A DNA stretch of 64,000 nucleotides, from assembly GCF_000233455.1 (NCBI RefSeq), contig NZ_JH376426.1, forward strand, positions 118,496-182,495. The letters run 5' to 3'. The DNA is from [Clostridium] citroniae WAL-17108. GTDB lineage: Bacteria > Bacillota > Clostridia > Lachnospirales > Lachnospiraceae. The notes beneath the pieces are model-generated. The model ran no database searches and was not told the origin of the DNA. It saw nothing but the letters and a program-made list of their open reading frames with translations. A program made the position numbers and the translations under genes. Shown piece by piece: positions 24,589 through 34,531 of this stretch (position 1 is the stretch's first letter; every line of letters starts with the position of its first letter).

Positions 24589-26706
24589 TTATTTCTTGTG
24601 GTCGGAAAGCACCTTTTCCTGTACATTCTTGGGAACCGGCTCATACTTCTCAAAGAACATGGAGTAGTTTCCACGGCCCTGAGTTCTGGAGCGCAGGTCT
24701 GTTGAATAACCGAACATTTCTGACAGCGGAACATATGCTTTTACCATCTTGCCTCCGCCGATATCTTCCATACCTTCGATGCGTCCACGGCGGGAGTTGA
24801 TATCACCGATAACATCACCCATGTAGTCTTCAGGCATGGTTACTTCAACCTTCATGATAGGCTCAAGCAGGATTGGGTTGCCCTTGTGCATAGCATCCTT
24901 AAATGCCATGGATCCGGCAATGTGGAATGCCATTTCGGAGGAGTCAACCTCATGGTAAGAACCATCGTATACATCAGCGTGAACACCCAGCACTGGGAAT
25001 CCGCCAAGGATACCGGTCTTGCATGCTTCTTCGATACCTGCTCCGACTGCCGGGATGTATTCCTTCGGAATCGCACCGCCCACAACGGAAGAAGTAAACT
25101 TGAAGGTCTCTTCTGCATTTGCCTCCATCGGTGTGAAGTGAACCTTACAGTGACCGTACTGTCCACGTCCGCCGGACTGCTTCGCATACTTGCTGTCAAC
25201 ATCAACAGCCTTGGTAAATGTCTCCTTGTAAGCAACCTGAGGAGCGCCTACATTGGCCTCTACGTTGAACTCGCGCAGCAGACGGTCTACAATGATGTCC
25301 AGATGAAGCTCGCCCATACCGGAGATAATGGTCTGGCCGGTCTCTTCATCCGTACGAACACGGAAGGTAGGATCCTCTTCAGCCAGCTTCACCAGCGCAT
25401 CGCCCATCTTATCCTGGCTTGCTTTGGTCTTAGGCTCGATCGCGATATCGATAACCGGCTCTGGGAATTCCATGGACTCCAGGATAACCGGATTCTTCTC
25501 ATCACAGATCGTATCACCGGTAGATGTCATCTTAAAACCAACAGCAGCAGCGATATCACCGGAGTAAACACGATCCAGCTCGTTTCTCTTATTGGCATGC
25601 ATCTGAAGGATACGTCCTACACGCTCTTTCTTGCCCTTTGTTGCATTCAGTACATAAGAACCGGAGTTCAGGCTTCCTGAATACACACGGAAGAATGCAA
25701 GCTTACCAACAAAGGGGTCGGTCATGATCTTAAATGCAAGAGCTGCAAATGGCTCATCATCGGAAGAATGACGCTCAACCTCATTGCCCTCCAGGTCAAC
25801 ACCCTTGATAGCAGGGATGTCTAATGGGGACGGCATGAACTCAATTACTGCATCCAGTAACTTCTGAACACCTTTGTTTCTGTAAGCAGTACCGCAGCAT
25901 ACGGGGATTGCCGCACACTGGCAGGTAGCTGTTCTCAGAGCTTTCTTCAGCTCCTCGTTGCTGGGTTCCTCACCCTCCAGATATGCCATCATTAAATCGT
26001 CATCCAGCTCACAGATCTTCTCTATCAGCTCAGAGCGGTATAATTCGGCATCATCCTTCATATCCTCAGGAATATCAACGATGGATATGTCATCGCCCTT
26101 ATCATCATTATAGATGTAGGCTTTCATTTCAAACAAATCCACGATTCCCTTGAAATCATCTTCTTTGCCGATTGGCAGTTGAATGCAAATCGCATTCTTG
26201 CCAAGTCTGGTCTTAATCTGTTCTACAGCGCCGTAGAAGTTTGCGCCCAGAATGTCCATCTTGTTGATGAAGGCCATACGTGGTACGTTATAAGTGTCTG
26301 CCTGACGCCATACGTTTTCAGACTGGGGCTCTACACCGCCCTTTGCACAAAATACGCCGACAGCGCCATCCAGCACGCGCAGGGAACGTTCAACCTCAAC
26401 AGTGAAGTCAACGTGTCCTGGTGTATCAATAATATTAATACGATGCTCTAATGCACCCGGCTTCGGCTTGCAGTTTTCCTGCAGGGTCCAGTGACAAGTG
26501 GTAGCAGCGGAAGTAATGGTGATACCTCTCTCCTGCTCCTGAGCCATCCAGTCCATGGTAGCAGTACCCTCGTGGGTATCGCCAATTTTATAGTTTACAC
26601 CAGTGTAATACAGAATACGCTCAGTCGTTGTGGTCTTACCAGCATCGATATGGGCCATGATTCCGATATTCCTGGTTCTCTCCAATGGATATTCTCTTCC
26701 AGCCAA
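24589..26706 (-). CDS. Elongation factor G
   Basis: The 705-residue protein is a complete EF-G. It has AHIDAGKTTTTERIL (G1), ERGITITSA (switch I), DTPGHVDFT (G3), NKMD (G4), then domain II and the C-terminal domains with the RGQYGHCKVHF and SRRGRIEGME stretches. It catalyses ribosomal translocation. It lies 48 bases downstream of rpsG in the str operon. Confidence 0.98.
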   Translation of the reverse strand: MAGREYPLERTRNIGIMAHIDAGKTTTTERILYYTGVNYKIGDTHEGTATMDWMAQEQERGITITSAATTCHWTLQENCKPKPGALEHRINIIDTPGHVDFTVEVERSLRVLDGAVGVFCAKGGVEPQSENVWRQADTYNVPRMAFINKMDILGANFYGAVEQIKTRLGKNAICIQLPIGKEDDFKGIVDLFEMKAYIYNDDKGDDISIVDIPEDMKDDAELYRSELIEKICELDDDLMMAYLEGEEPSNEELKKALRTATCQCAAIPVCCGTAYRNKGVQKLLDAVIEFMPSPLDIPAIKGVDLEGNEVERHSSDDEPFAALAFKIMTDPFVGKLAFFRVYSGSLNSGSYVLNATKGKKERVGRILQMHANKRNELDRVYSGDIAAAVGFKMTSTGDTICDEKNPVILESMEFPEPVIDIAIEPKTKASQDKMGDALVKLAEEDPTFRVRTDEETGQTIISGMGELHLDIIVDRLLREFNVEANVGAPQVAYKETFTKAVDVDSKYAKQSGGRGQYGHCKVHFTPMEANAEETFKFTSSVVGGAIPKEYIPAVGAGIEEACKTGILGGFPVLGVHADVYDGSYHEVDSSEMAFHIAGSMAFKDAMHKGNPILLEPIMKVEVTMPEDYMGDVIGDINSRRGRIEGMEDIGGGKMVKAYVPLSEMFGYSTDLRSRTQGRGNYSMFFEKYEPVPKNVQEKVLSDHKK

Positions 26707-26754
26707 GGGATTTTCCTCCTTAAATAATCAAACAAGTTTAGCACATGACCGCGA

Positions 26755-27225
26755 TTAGAAGCGGAAGTGTGAAAACGCCTTGTTTGCTTCTGCCATCTTG
26801 TGCATGTCTTCTTTCTTCTTTACGGATGCGCCGGTGTTGTTGGCAGCGTCCATAATCTCGTTAGCAAGTCTGTCCTTCTGGGTCTTCTCGCCTCTCTTAC
26901 GGGAGTACAGGGTGATCCAGCGCAGAGCCAGTGTCTGCCTTCTCTCAGGCCTAACCTCGATGGGTACCTGATAGGTAGCTCCGCCGATACGTTTTGCCTT
27001 AACTTCCAGAACAGGCATGATGTTGTTCATTGCTTCTTCAAATACTTCCATGGCGTCCTTGCCGGTTGTCTCAGCAACACGGTCGAAAGCACCATATACA
27101 ATTTTCTGAGCAACACCCTTCTTACCATCTAACATAATGTTGTTGATCAATTTGGTAACAACCTTGTTATTGTAGATCGGGTCTGCCAGAACGTCTCTCT
27201 TCTGAGTATGTCCTTTACGTGGCAC
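26755..27225 (-). CDS. Ribosomal protein S7
   Basis: The 156-residue protein has the typical S7 start PRKGHTQKRDVLADPIYNNK and the conserved GGATYQVPIEVRPERRQTLA segment, and ends in KANKAFSHFRF. It organises the head of the 30S subunit. The start is a GTG at 27225 with AAGGAGGG upstream; the longer frame has no ribosome-binding site. Confidence 0.97.
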   Translation of the reverse strand: MPRKGHTQKRDVLADPIYNNKVVTKLINNIMLDGKKGVAQKIVYGAFDRVAETTGKDAMEVFEEAMNNIMPVLEVKAKRIGGATYQVPIEVRPERRQTLALRWITLYSRKRGEKTQKDRLANEIMDAANNTGASVKKKEDMHKMAEANKAFSHFRF

Positions 27226-27413
27226 GTTACTTCCCTCCTTAATAGAACTGTCCAGACCTGCGCTGCAGATCCTCACAGCGTTTCATTAGATCATAGGTAC
27301 TCGTATTGAGTTAATACGTTCATGCACGGTCTTACAATATATAATCCTGCAACCACAGGTCAATATCATCATTCCGGCACAATTCCTACAAATCAAATAT
27401 GCGGTCTAACTAA

Positions 27414-27833
27414 TTATTTCTTCTCTTTTGGTCTCTTAGCGCCGTACTTGGAACGGGCCTGCCTTCTGTTAGCAACACCTGCTGTATCCAGTGTACCTCT
27501 AACGATATGATATCTGGTACCTGGCAGATCCTTTACTCTTCCTCCACGGATCAGTACAACACTATGCTCCTGAAGGTTGTGACCCTCTCCTGGAATGTAG
27601 CTTGTAACCTCGATGCCGTTGGAAAGACGAACTCTGGCAATCTTTCTCAGTGCTGAGTTAGGCTTCTTAGGGGTAGCAGTCTTAACAGCGGTACACACGC
27701 CACGCTTCTGTGGTGCGGAAACCTCTGTGGCCTTCTTCTGTAAGGAGTTGTAACCCCTCTGCAGAGCGGGTGCAGTAGACTTCTTTTCGCTGGTCTGTCT
27801 TCCCTTTCTCACTAACTGGTTAATTGTTGGCAT
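27414..27833 (-). CDS. Ribosomal protein S12
   Basis: The 139-residue protein begins MPTINQLVRKGRQTSEKK and contains KKPNSALRKIARVRL and the streptomycin-contact loop GEGHNLQEHSVVLIRGGRVK. The ATG at 27833 follows AGGAGGT. It is the first gene of the str operon. The usual rpoB/rpoC neighbours are absent and the gene has its own consensus promoter. Confidence 0.97.
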   Translation of the reverse strand: MPTINQLVRKGRQTSEKKSTAPALQRGYNSLQKKATEVSAPQKRGVCTAVKTATPKKPNSALRKIARVRLSNGIEVTSYIPGEGHNLQEHSVVLIRGGRVKDLPGTRYHIVRGTLDTAGVANRRQARSKYGAKRPKEKK

Positions 27834-27920
27834 TCTTTTCACCTCCTGTGATATTGTCTGCGGTTGCTGTATGTCAGCTTTTTGCGCACGAAAACATTAC
27901 GTGTTTAAGCACGCCATATC

Positions 27921-27949
27921 ATTATATACATGCAAAAATGTTCTGTCAA
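27921..27949 (-). promoter_or_regulatory. Consensus promoter of the str operon
   Basis: On the minus strand TTGACA (27944-27949), a 17-base spacer and TATAAT (27921-27926) form a perfect sigma-A consensus. Transcription would start about 80 bases before rpsL. Confidence 0.9.
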
Positions 27950-27980
27950 GGAATTTCTTGTGTTTTTTCGATTTTTCCCC

Positions 27981-29189
27981 CTAAAATACCCCCAGAACCG
28001 CCGTATATCCCAGGGCCGCTGCAAAAAACAGCAGTATCATAGGTATGTTCCGTTTCACCAGTTCACCAATATTTACCTTAAAATATTCCGCTGCAACAAA
28101 CAGGCATACATGGGTGGGGCTGATCTGCATGGCAGCATAGGAGGAACTCATAAGCAGCACCAGCAAAGGCACTCCTCCCTGGGGCATGGCGGCCATGGCC
28201 ATGGGCATACAAAGGGGAATGATGGCATTTGCACCGCTGATAATGGATCCAAAAAAGAAAATAAGGGCAAAGACAAGAGGCATGGGGATCGGAAGGCTTC
28301 CAAAAAAAGCGGGGAGCTCGTGGATCACCCCGGTGGAGGTAATGATATCCTTAAACATCATGATCAAAATGGTATTAAAAATAATAATGGACTCAAAGGC
28401 GGAACGGAACATGGGTCTGATCTCCTCCATCCCCAAACGGTCCACAAACACATTGAGCACTGCCACCAACGGGGTGGCCGCATACACGGGAATGTCAGCC
28501 GCAATGATCAGAACCACAATAAGCAGGATGGACCACAGGCTCCGGACCAGCATTTTTACGGACTCGATCCTGCCGCCCTTGGGAGCGCGTCCCGTGGCTT
28601 TTGGCAGCTTTCTCAGGTAGAACACATATCCGATCAGGAACAGCACCGCCACCAGGGGAACCATGGCCACCACAAACTCCCCCGCGCCTATGCCCGACAC
28701 CGCCAGGGCAATGAGGATGGAGGAGTAGGTGGGCAGGAAACACTCCGGTATATGGCGGAAAAAGCTGGTGACCGTTGTCATATCCTCCCTGCTCATGTAA
28801 TCCTCACAGGAGGATTTTACAATCTCCGCGCACAGGTTCATGGCCCCAGCCGAGGGCAGAAGTCCGATCACCGCAGGAGCGGCGGATGCGTTGATCCTCC
28901 GGTTGTTAAACAGCCCGTTTAAGGATTCCTCCGCCTGCTTTAGACGGCCCCGGCATTCCAGCATCCGCTGCAGGAAGGTAATGAAATAAAAACTCAGCAC
29001 CACGGTGATGGTATCCCTGCTGGCCATGGACCTGCCCATGATCACAACCGCATCCGTTACAGGAATGCCATAGAGCACCAGGGCCGCCACAAGGCCGCCG
29101 GAAATGGCCATAAACAGAGGGCGCTTCATCCAGAGGATGGCAATGATCACCAGGAAGACAAGACAAAGTTTTGCGATCAAGAGGTTCAT
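27981..29189 (-). CDS. DUF401 family permease
   Basis: The 402-residue protein consists of about ten hydrophobic segments and fits the DUF401 group of putative anion permeases. Marks include the LLPSAGAMNLCAEIVKSSCE loop and GSIISGANAIIPLCMPMAMA near the C-terminus. The C-terminal TM block ends at VLGVF. The substrate is unknown. AGGAGAT precedes the ATG. It lies between the M20 gene, which has its own terminator, and the str operon promoter. Confidence 0.75.
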   Translation of the reverse strand: MNLLIAKLCLVFLVIIAILWMKRPLFMAISGGLVAALVLYGIPVTDAVVIMGRSMASRDTITVVLSFYFITFLQRMLECRGRLKQAEESLNGLFNNRRINASAAPAVIGLLPSAGAMNLCAEIVKSSCEDYMSREDMTTVTSFFRHIPECFLPTYSSILIALAVSGIGAGEFVVAMVPLVAVLFLIGYVFYLRKLPKATGRAPKGGRIESVKMLVRSLWSILLIVVLIIAADIPVYAATPLVAVLNVFVDRLGMEEIRPMFRSAFESIIIFNTILIMMFKDIITSTGVIHELPAFFGSLPIPMPLVFALIFFFGSIISGANAIIPLCMPMAMAAMPQGGVPLLVLLMSSSYAAMQISPTHVCLFVAAEYFKVNIGELVKRNIPMILLFFAAALGYTAVLGVF

Positions 29190-29233
29190 TTGGATCTCCT
29201 ATCTCCATTATTTCACTTCTTTATGATAAAATA

Positions 29234-29282
29234 CAAAAAATATACAGCTGCCACGATATTGATTTTATCATGGCAGCTGTAT
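29234..29282 (-). terminator. Terminator of the peptidase/YfcC operon
   Basis: TACAGCTGCCA and TGGCAGCTGTA pair perfectly (29243-29253 with 29271-29281) and a run of T follows on the minus strand. It ends the transcript of the M20 gene, which stops at 29325. Confidence 0.85.
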
Positions 29283-29324
29283 TCCACACAATCTGTTTTA
29301 TTACGTCTTTTCAGATATCATATG

Positions 29325-30509
29325 TTATTTGCTGTGGTTCTCCAGCCATCTGGCCGCACAGTTTGCAAAACCGGCCGCGCCATACGGCAGCATCTCCTCA
29401 TTAAAACGGACCTTGGCGTTATGCTGGCTGCAGAAATAGCCGTTTTCCCGGTCCGGTCCCGCACCAATGTAAAAATAGGCGGAGGGGATCTGTACAGTAA
29501 CACTGGCAAAATCCTCTGATCCCATTTTCATGATCGGCGGCTCCACCACGGAGGCTTCATCACCCAGAACCTCCTCCAGGTAACCCCGCATCTCGGTCTC
29601 CACCTGGTCGTCCACGATCAGTGGATCATTCTGATGGCCGAATGTCACCTTGCTGGTACAGTTAAAGGTCTTGGATATCCCATCCACCACTTCCTGAAGA
29701 CGGCGTACCAGGAGCGCTCTCTGCCCTGTATTATAGGTACGTATACTGCCTGTCATGGTGACCACCTGAGGGAATACGTTAAATGTCTTGGTATCACTCT
29801 CAATGGAGCACACGGTCAGCATGCATATCTCAGTGGGTGTGCACTCACGGCTGATCAGCGCCTCCAGTCCGGTAATGATATGGGCGGAAGCATTGATGGC
29901 ATCCACCGCCTGATGAGGACGCGCCCCGTGGCCGGCTTTTCCCATTACCTCGATCTTAAATACATCATTGGAGCAGAATGCAGGTCCCTTGCTGTAATTC
30001 AGTTTTCCCAGTGGAAGAAGGGCATCCACATGGAAGGCCATGGTGACATCCGGCCTTGGGTTTTCCAAAAGGCCGCCATTGATCATTTCCTGGGCGCCGT
30101 TTCCGGTCTCCTCACCTGGCTGGAACATCAGCTTTACCGTACCTTTGAGATCCGCTTCATTTTCCTTTAACATTTTAGCCGCCCCCAACAGCATGGCGGT
30201 GTGGTTGTCATGGCCGCAGCAATGAGCCTTTCCAGGGTTTACGGAGGCAAAGGGAAGTCCGCTTTCCTCTTCCATAAGCAGTCCGTCCATATCGGCACGC
30301 AGCAGGATCACAGGGCTTCCGTGGCCGGCCATGGCAACAAGGCCCGGGCCTACGTGCGCGACCTCGTATCCCATGCATTTTAACTTATCCTCGACAAATG
30401 CTTTGGTTACAGGTATGTCGCAGCCTATCTCCGGGTGCTGGTGCAGAAACCTTCTGTTTTCAACGATCTCTTCTGTCAGTTCATGTGCTCTCTTTAAATA
30501 GTCCATCAT
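29325..30509 (-). CDS. M20-family amidohydrolase/peptidase (hippurate hydrolase-like)
   Basis: The 394-residue enzyme shows the M20D pattern: LRADMDGL, CCGHDNHTAMLLGAAKML (metal ligands), QPGEETGNGAQEMI (catalytic Glu pair), GKAGHGARPHQAVDAI (dimerisation lid) and a late MGSEDF. Such enzymes cleave N-acyl amino acids or dipeptide-like amides in the cytoplasm. It follows two YfcC carriers and an M24 peptidase in one operon, which suggests uptake and cleavage of short peptides or acylated amino acids. Confidence 0.92.
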   Translation of the reverse strand: MMDYLKRAHELTEEIVENRRFLHQHPEIGCDIPVTKAFVEDKLKCMGYEVAHVGPGLVAMAGHGSPVILLRADMDGLLMEEESGLPFASVNPGKAHCCGHDNHTAMLLGAAKMLKENEADLKGTVKLMFQPGEETGNGAQEMINGGLLENPRPDVTMAFHVDALLPLGKLNYSKGPAFCSNDVFKIEVMGKAGHGARPHQAVDAINASAHIITGLEALISRECTPTEICMLTVCSIESDTKTFNVFPQVVTMTGSIRTYNTGQRALLVRRLQEVVDGISKTFNCTSKVTFGHQNDPLIVDDQVETEMRGYLEEVLGDEASVVEPPIMKMGSEDFASVTVQIPSAYFYIGAGPDRENGYFCSQHNAKVRFNEEMLPYGAAGFANCAARWLENHSK

Positions 30510-30561
30510 GTTTCTCCTTTCATGCGCCTTTGTACACGGGTTCTCTTTTCATCCAACTGTG

Positions 30562-31959
30562 TTACAAGCCGATCATGGTGGCGATCACCACCATAACGCC
30601 GCCAAGACACAGATTGGTTACGATAATCCTCCAGATGTATCTCACATACTGGCCGTAGCTGATTCCCGCAATGGCAACCGCACCCATGGTGGCTGCCGAC
30701 ATTGGCAGAAGCAGATTGGTCAGACCGTCACCAAAGATAAATGCAGTTACAACGGTCTGAGGGGTAAGGCCCAGTACATCGCCCAAAGGTCCCATGATCG
30801 GAATGGTGGCTGCTGCCTGGCCTGAGCCGGAAATAATAAAGCAGTTCATAATGATCTGGAATATATACATAAACAGAGCGCCCACAACCTTGGGCATACC
30901 GCTTAACAAATTGGAGAACGCATATACAATGGTATCACTGATACATGCCTGGTCCATAACAAGGCTGATGGCCTTTGCAAAGCCCACTACCAGAGCGCCT
31001 ACCAGAACCTTTTTGGCCCCTTCCACAAACTCATTGCAGATCTGGTTGCCGTTAAAGCCTCCGGTCAGGCCGCATACAACCGCCATGATCAGGAACACGC
31101 CGCCTAATTTTGGTCCAAAATCCCAGCCGTTTAAAGTGCCGTAGATAACAAAAGCAATGCCGGCAATAAACTCTATAAGGACAAGGATCCGCCTTGGGGT
31201 CATCTCAGAGTCGATCTCACTCGCCTCCGTCATTTCCTCCTTGGCAGCCAGTTCCACATTATAGCAGCAGCTTCTTGCAGGGTTTTTCCTGAGTTTCAGG
31301 GCATACCATACGGTCCAGAAACTGACGGAACACAGCAGCAGTCCGTAGCCGATGGCACGGTACCAAAGACCGGAAAACAGTTCAATCCCAAGAAGGGTCT
31401 GGGCCACACCCGTGGTCATGGTGTTGAACAGTCCGCTTGCAAATCCGGCATTGCCGGCCGCAATGGTGATGGACAGGCCTACCATGGCGTCAAAGCCCAG
31501 GGTCCGGGCAAAGAGAATGCCCAGGGGTACAAATGCCAGCATGCTCTCCGCGCTGCCGGTAAAAGCCGGCAGCAGGGAGAATGCCACAATAACAATGGGA
31601 AGCAGGGCTGCGCCCAGATGGCCGCCCATTTTAAGCACCTTGGCCAAAACAGCCTTGGTTGCGCCTGTGGCCTCGATCACGGCAAAGGAACCGCCGATGA
31701 TCAGGACCATGTTGGCAATTCCGGCAACGGCTTGCATACCGGCTGGAATTGCAACAAAAATATCAAATGGAGTTGCACGGTTCGCTGGAACCGTATGATA
31801 GCTGGAAGGGTCTACCACCTTTCTTCCCGCAACTTCGATACGGTCATACTGCCCCGCCTGAACTAAATAAGTTAAAATGGCCGCAAACACGATCATGATC
31901 AGGATGATGATCAGCGTATGGGGAAACTCCATTTTCTTTTTGTTGTTGGTTTGGTTCAT
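30562..31959 (-). CDS. YfcC/DcuC-family carrier, second copy
   Basis: The 465-residue membrane protein has about 11 helices. It carries the family signature near the end (FIISGSGQAAATIPIMGPL followed by DVLGLTPQTVVTAF) and the early FPHTLIIILIMIVFAAILTY. It is a near-copy of the adjacent gene at 31999, same length, about nine of ten residues identical. YfcC-type proteins are thought to move amino acids or short-chain acids by antiport. The differences between copies lie mostly in the hydrophilic loop around residues 220-245. Confidence 0.85.
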   Translation of the reverse strand: MNQTNNKKKMEFPHTLIIILIMIVFAAILTYLVQAGQYDRIEVAGRKVVDPSSYHTVPANRATPFDIFVAIPAGMQAVAGIANMVLIIGGSFAVIEATGATKAVLAKVLKMGGHLGAALLPIVIVAFSLLPAFTGSAESMLAFVPLGILFARTLGFDAMVGLSITIAAGNAGFASGLFNTMTTGVAQTLLGIELFSGLWYRAIGYGLLLCSVSFWTVWYALKLRKNPARSCCYNVELAAKEEMTEASEIDSEMTPRRILVLIEFIAGIAFVIYGTLNGWDFGPKLGGVFLIMAVVCGLTGGFNGNQICNEFVEGAKKVLVGALVVGFAKAISLVMDQACISDTIVYAFSNLLSGMPKVVGALFMYIFQIIMNCFIISGSGQAAATIPIMGPLGDVLGLTPQTVVTAFIFGDGLTNLLLPMSAATMGAVAIAGISYGQYVRYIWRIIVTNLCLGGVMVVIATMIGL

Positions 31960-31998
31960 TTTATTTTTTCTCCTACCTGCCTTAATATGCCGGCCAGC

Positions 31999-33396
31999 TT
32001 ACAGACCGATCATGGTGGCGATCACCACCATAGCACCACCGATACACAGGTTGGTCACAATGATTCTCCAGATGTATTTCACATACTGGCCATAGGTGAT
32101 GCCCGCAATGGCAACCGCACCCATGGTAGCTGCGGACATAGGAAGAAGCAGGTTGGTCAGACCGTCACCAAAGATAAACGCAGTAACAACAGTCTGTGGT
32201 GTCAGGCCCAGAACATCACCCAGAGGTCCCATGATCGGGATAGTAGCCGCCGCCTGGCCGGAACCGGAGATGATAAAGCAGTTCATAATAACCTGGAATA
32301 TATACATAAACAGTGCGCCGATCACTCTAGGCATACCGCTGAGCATGCTTGAGAATGCGTATACGATGGTATCGGTAATGCAGGCCTGGTCCATAACAAG
32401 GCTGATCGCCTTTGCAAAGCCAACTACCAGTGCGCCCACTAAAACTCTCTTAGCGCCTATAACAAACTCTTCACAGATCCTGTTGCCGCTGAAACCGCCG
32501 GTCAGTCCGCAGATCACAGCCATGATCAGGAATACCGCAGCAATCTGGGTTCCAAAATTCCATCCGTTTAAAGCACCATAGATAACAAAGCCGATACCGC
32601 ATGCAAATTCCACAAGTACAAGAATCCTTCTTGTGGTCAGTTCAGAGTCGATTTCGCTAACGTTTGCCTGTTCTGCCTTGGCAGCCATTTCCACATCATA
32701 GCAAACGCTCTTTGCAGGATTCTTCTTAACTCTCACTGCATACCATACAGTCCAGAAACAAACGGAGCACAGCAGCAGGCCGTAGCCGATGGCACGGAAC
32801 CACAGGCCGGAGAACATCTCAATACCCAGAAGTGTCTGAGCCACACCGGTGGTCATGGTGTTAAACAGGCCGCTTGCAAATCCGGCATTACCGGCTGCAA
32901 TGGTGATGGATAAACCTACCATGGCATCAAAGCCCAGAGTCCGGGCAAAGAGGATGCCCAGGGGCACGAATGCCAGCATACTCTCAGCATTGCCGGTGAA
33001 TGCTGGCAGCATGGAGAACGCGATGATAACGATAGGAAGCAGACCTGCGCCCAGGTGGCCGCCCATTTTAAGCACTTTGGCAAGGATTGCCTTGGTTGCG
33101 CCGGTTGCCTCGATTACGGCAAAGGAACCGCCGATAATAAGAACCATGTTTGATATGGATGCCACGGCCTGCATGCCTGCAGGGATTGCCACAAAGATAT
33201 CAAATGGGGTTGCACGGTTGGACGGCACCGTATGATAGCTGGCCGGGTCTACAACTTTTCTTCCTGCAACCTCTATACGGTCGTACTGACCCGCTTGAAT
33301 CAGATAGGTTAGAATGGCCGCAAACACGATCATGATCAGGATAATGATCAGGGTATGCGGAAACGCCATTTTCTTTTTTGTTTTCGTATCGTTCAT
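31999..33396 (-). CDS. YfcC/DcuC-family carrier, first copy
   Basis: The 465-residue carrier has the same topology and signature as the downstream copy, with GSGQAAATIPIMGPLGDVLG near residue 385. The two genes are tandem, 39 bases apart, which points to a recent duplication under selection for dosage or for slightly different substrates. It follows the M24 peptidase gene by 58 bases and is co-directional with the M20 gene, so it is part of one peptide/amino-acid operon. Confidence 0.85.
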   Translation of the reverse strand: MNDTKTKKKMAFPHTLIIILIMIVFAAILTYLIQAGQYDRIEVAGRKVVDPASYHTVPSNRATPFDIFVAIPAGMQAVASISNMVLIIGGSFAVIEATGATKAILAKVLKMGGHLGAGLLPIVIIAFSMLPAFTGNAESMLAFVPLGILFARTLGFDAMVGLSITIAAGNAGFASGLFNTMTTGVAQTLLGIEMFSGLWFRAIGYGLLLCSVCFWTVWYAVRVKKNPAKSVCYDVEMAAKAEQANVSEIDSELTTRRILVLVEFACGIGFVIYGALNGWNFGTQIAAVFLIMAVICGLTGGFSGNRICEEFVIGAKRVLVGALVVGFAKAISLVMDQACITDTIVYAFSSMLSGMPRVIGALFMYIFQVIMNCFIISGSGQAAATIPIMGPLGDVLGLTPQTVVTAFIFGDGLTNLLLPMSAATMGAVAIAGITYGQYVKYIWRIIVTNLCIGGAMVVIATMIGL

Positions 33397-33454
33397 TATA
33401 TATTACCTCTCCTACATTTCTACATTTGTATTCCTGCAGCGGTCACAAACCGTT

Positions 33455-34531
33455 TTAAATAATCCGCAGGTCTTTGCTCATCTTATTCAGGCATTCATAG
33501 CCGTTTTCAGTGACAGCCACCAAATCCTCGATCCGGACCCCGCCCAGATTGGGGATATAGATCCCAGGCTCCACAGAAAAAGTCATATTCGGCAGTACTT
33601 CCATGGTATTTGCACCCCCAACATCCGGGAACTCATGGCCGTCAATACCGATGTTATGACCGATCCGGTGAGTGAAATATTCTCCATATCCGTATTTGGT
33701 GATAATGTCACGGCCGATCTTATCAATATCGCAGAACCGCATGCCCGGCTTTATGGCATCCATTGCTGTCAGCTGGGCTTCCTTTACCACCTCATAGATA
33801 TTCCTCATCTCATCGGAAACAGATTTGTAAAACACGGTGCGGGTCATATCGGAACGGTAGCCGTTCAGACGCGCACCGGCATCAATCATGATGCAGTCGC
33901 CAGCCACAGGTGTGGTCCCGTCAGGCTTATGATGGGCATAGCCGCAGGATTTTCCATAGGCAACCACGCCTATAATGTTGTAGCCGTCCGCACCATGGGC
34001 ACAGTACATCTCGTGAAGCATGCGGTGATGCTTCTGCTCAGTGAGTTCCGGGGAAACATATTGAAACATCTCGCTGATTACTTTTTCATTCACAGCCTGT
34101 GTTTCGCGCATCAGCTGGATCTCCCCGTCATCCTTTACCATGCGTATGTAATCAATGATCCCGCTGTTCAACACATATTTGGCATCTGCCGCTGCCATCA
34201 GGCGCAGCAGGAAACTGGAAGGCCAGTTTTTATCAATACCCACGGTCCCGCCGGTACGGATCTTTTTTGCCAGAATCTGAATGGAATCATCACTGTCAGT
34301 ATACCAGACGATCTCAGCGCCCTCTGCCAGAGGAGCGTAGTCGGTCTGAAGGGAATTAATAAAAAAGGTACATGCACCCTGAGTGTCCAGACACAGGGCA
34401 AACAGGCGTGCACCGGAGGCAACAAATTTACCGGTCAGATAAAAGATAGTGGATGGATCGCTGATGACCATTTGATCCATATTATGTTGTCTCATGCTGT
34501 TAATAATTTTTTCAATACGGTCCGTTCTCAT
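33455..34531 (-). CDS. M24-family metallopeptidase (Xaa-Pro aminopeptidase-like)
   Basis: The 358-residue protein has an N-terminal creatinase-type domain (1-125) and a C-terminal pita-bread catalytic domain. All five metal ligands are visible: Asp in MIDAGARLNGYRSDMTRT (two), His in HRIGHNIGIDGHEF, Glu in SVEPGIYIP and Glu in VRIEDLVAV. It removes N-terminal residues next to proline or related bonds. It is the first gene of the operon with the two YfcC carriers and the M20 amidohydrolase. Confidence 0.92.
   Translation of the reverse strand: MRTDRIEKIINSMRQHNMDQMVISDPSTIFYLTGKFVASGARLFALCLDTQGACTFFINSLQTDYAPLAEGAEIVWYTDSDDSIQILAKKIRTGGTVGIDKNWPSSFLLRLMAAADAKYVLNSGIIDYIRMVKDDGEIQLMRETQAVNEKVISEMFQYVSPELTEQKHHRMLHEMYCAHGADGYNIIGVVAYGKSCGYAHHKPDGTTPVAGDCIMIDAGARLNGYRSDMTRTVFYKSVSDEMRNIYEVVKEAQLTAMDAIKPGMRFCDIDKIGRDIITKYGYGEYFTHRIGHNIGIDGHEFPDVGGANTMEVLPNMTFSVEPGIYIPNLGGVRIEDLVAVTENGYECLNKMSKDLRII

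Noticed and set aside
23217..25680. Long plus-strand open frames opposite tuf and fusA
   Set aside because: They are mirror frames of highly biased genes; no ribosome-binding sites or family motifs, and the minus-strand genes are certain.
27930..28922. Histidine/glycine-rich plus-strand open frame of 330 codons
   Set aside because: It is the antisense of the DUF401 gene; the composition reflects reverse-complemented hydrophobic codons.
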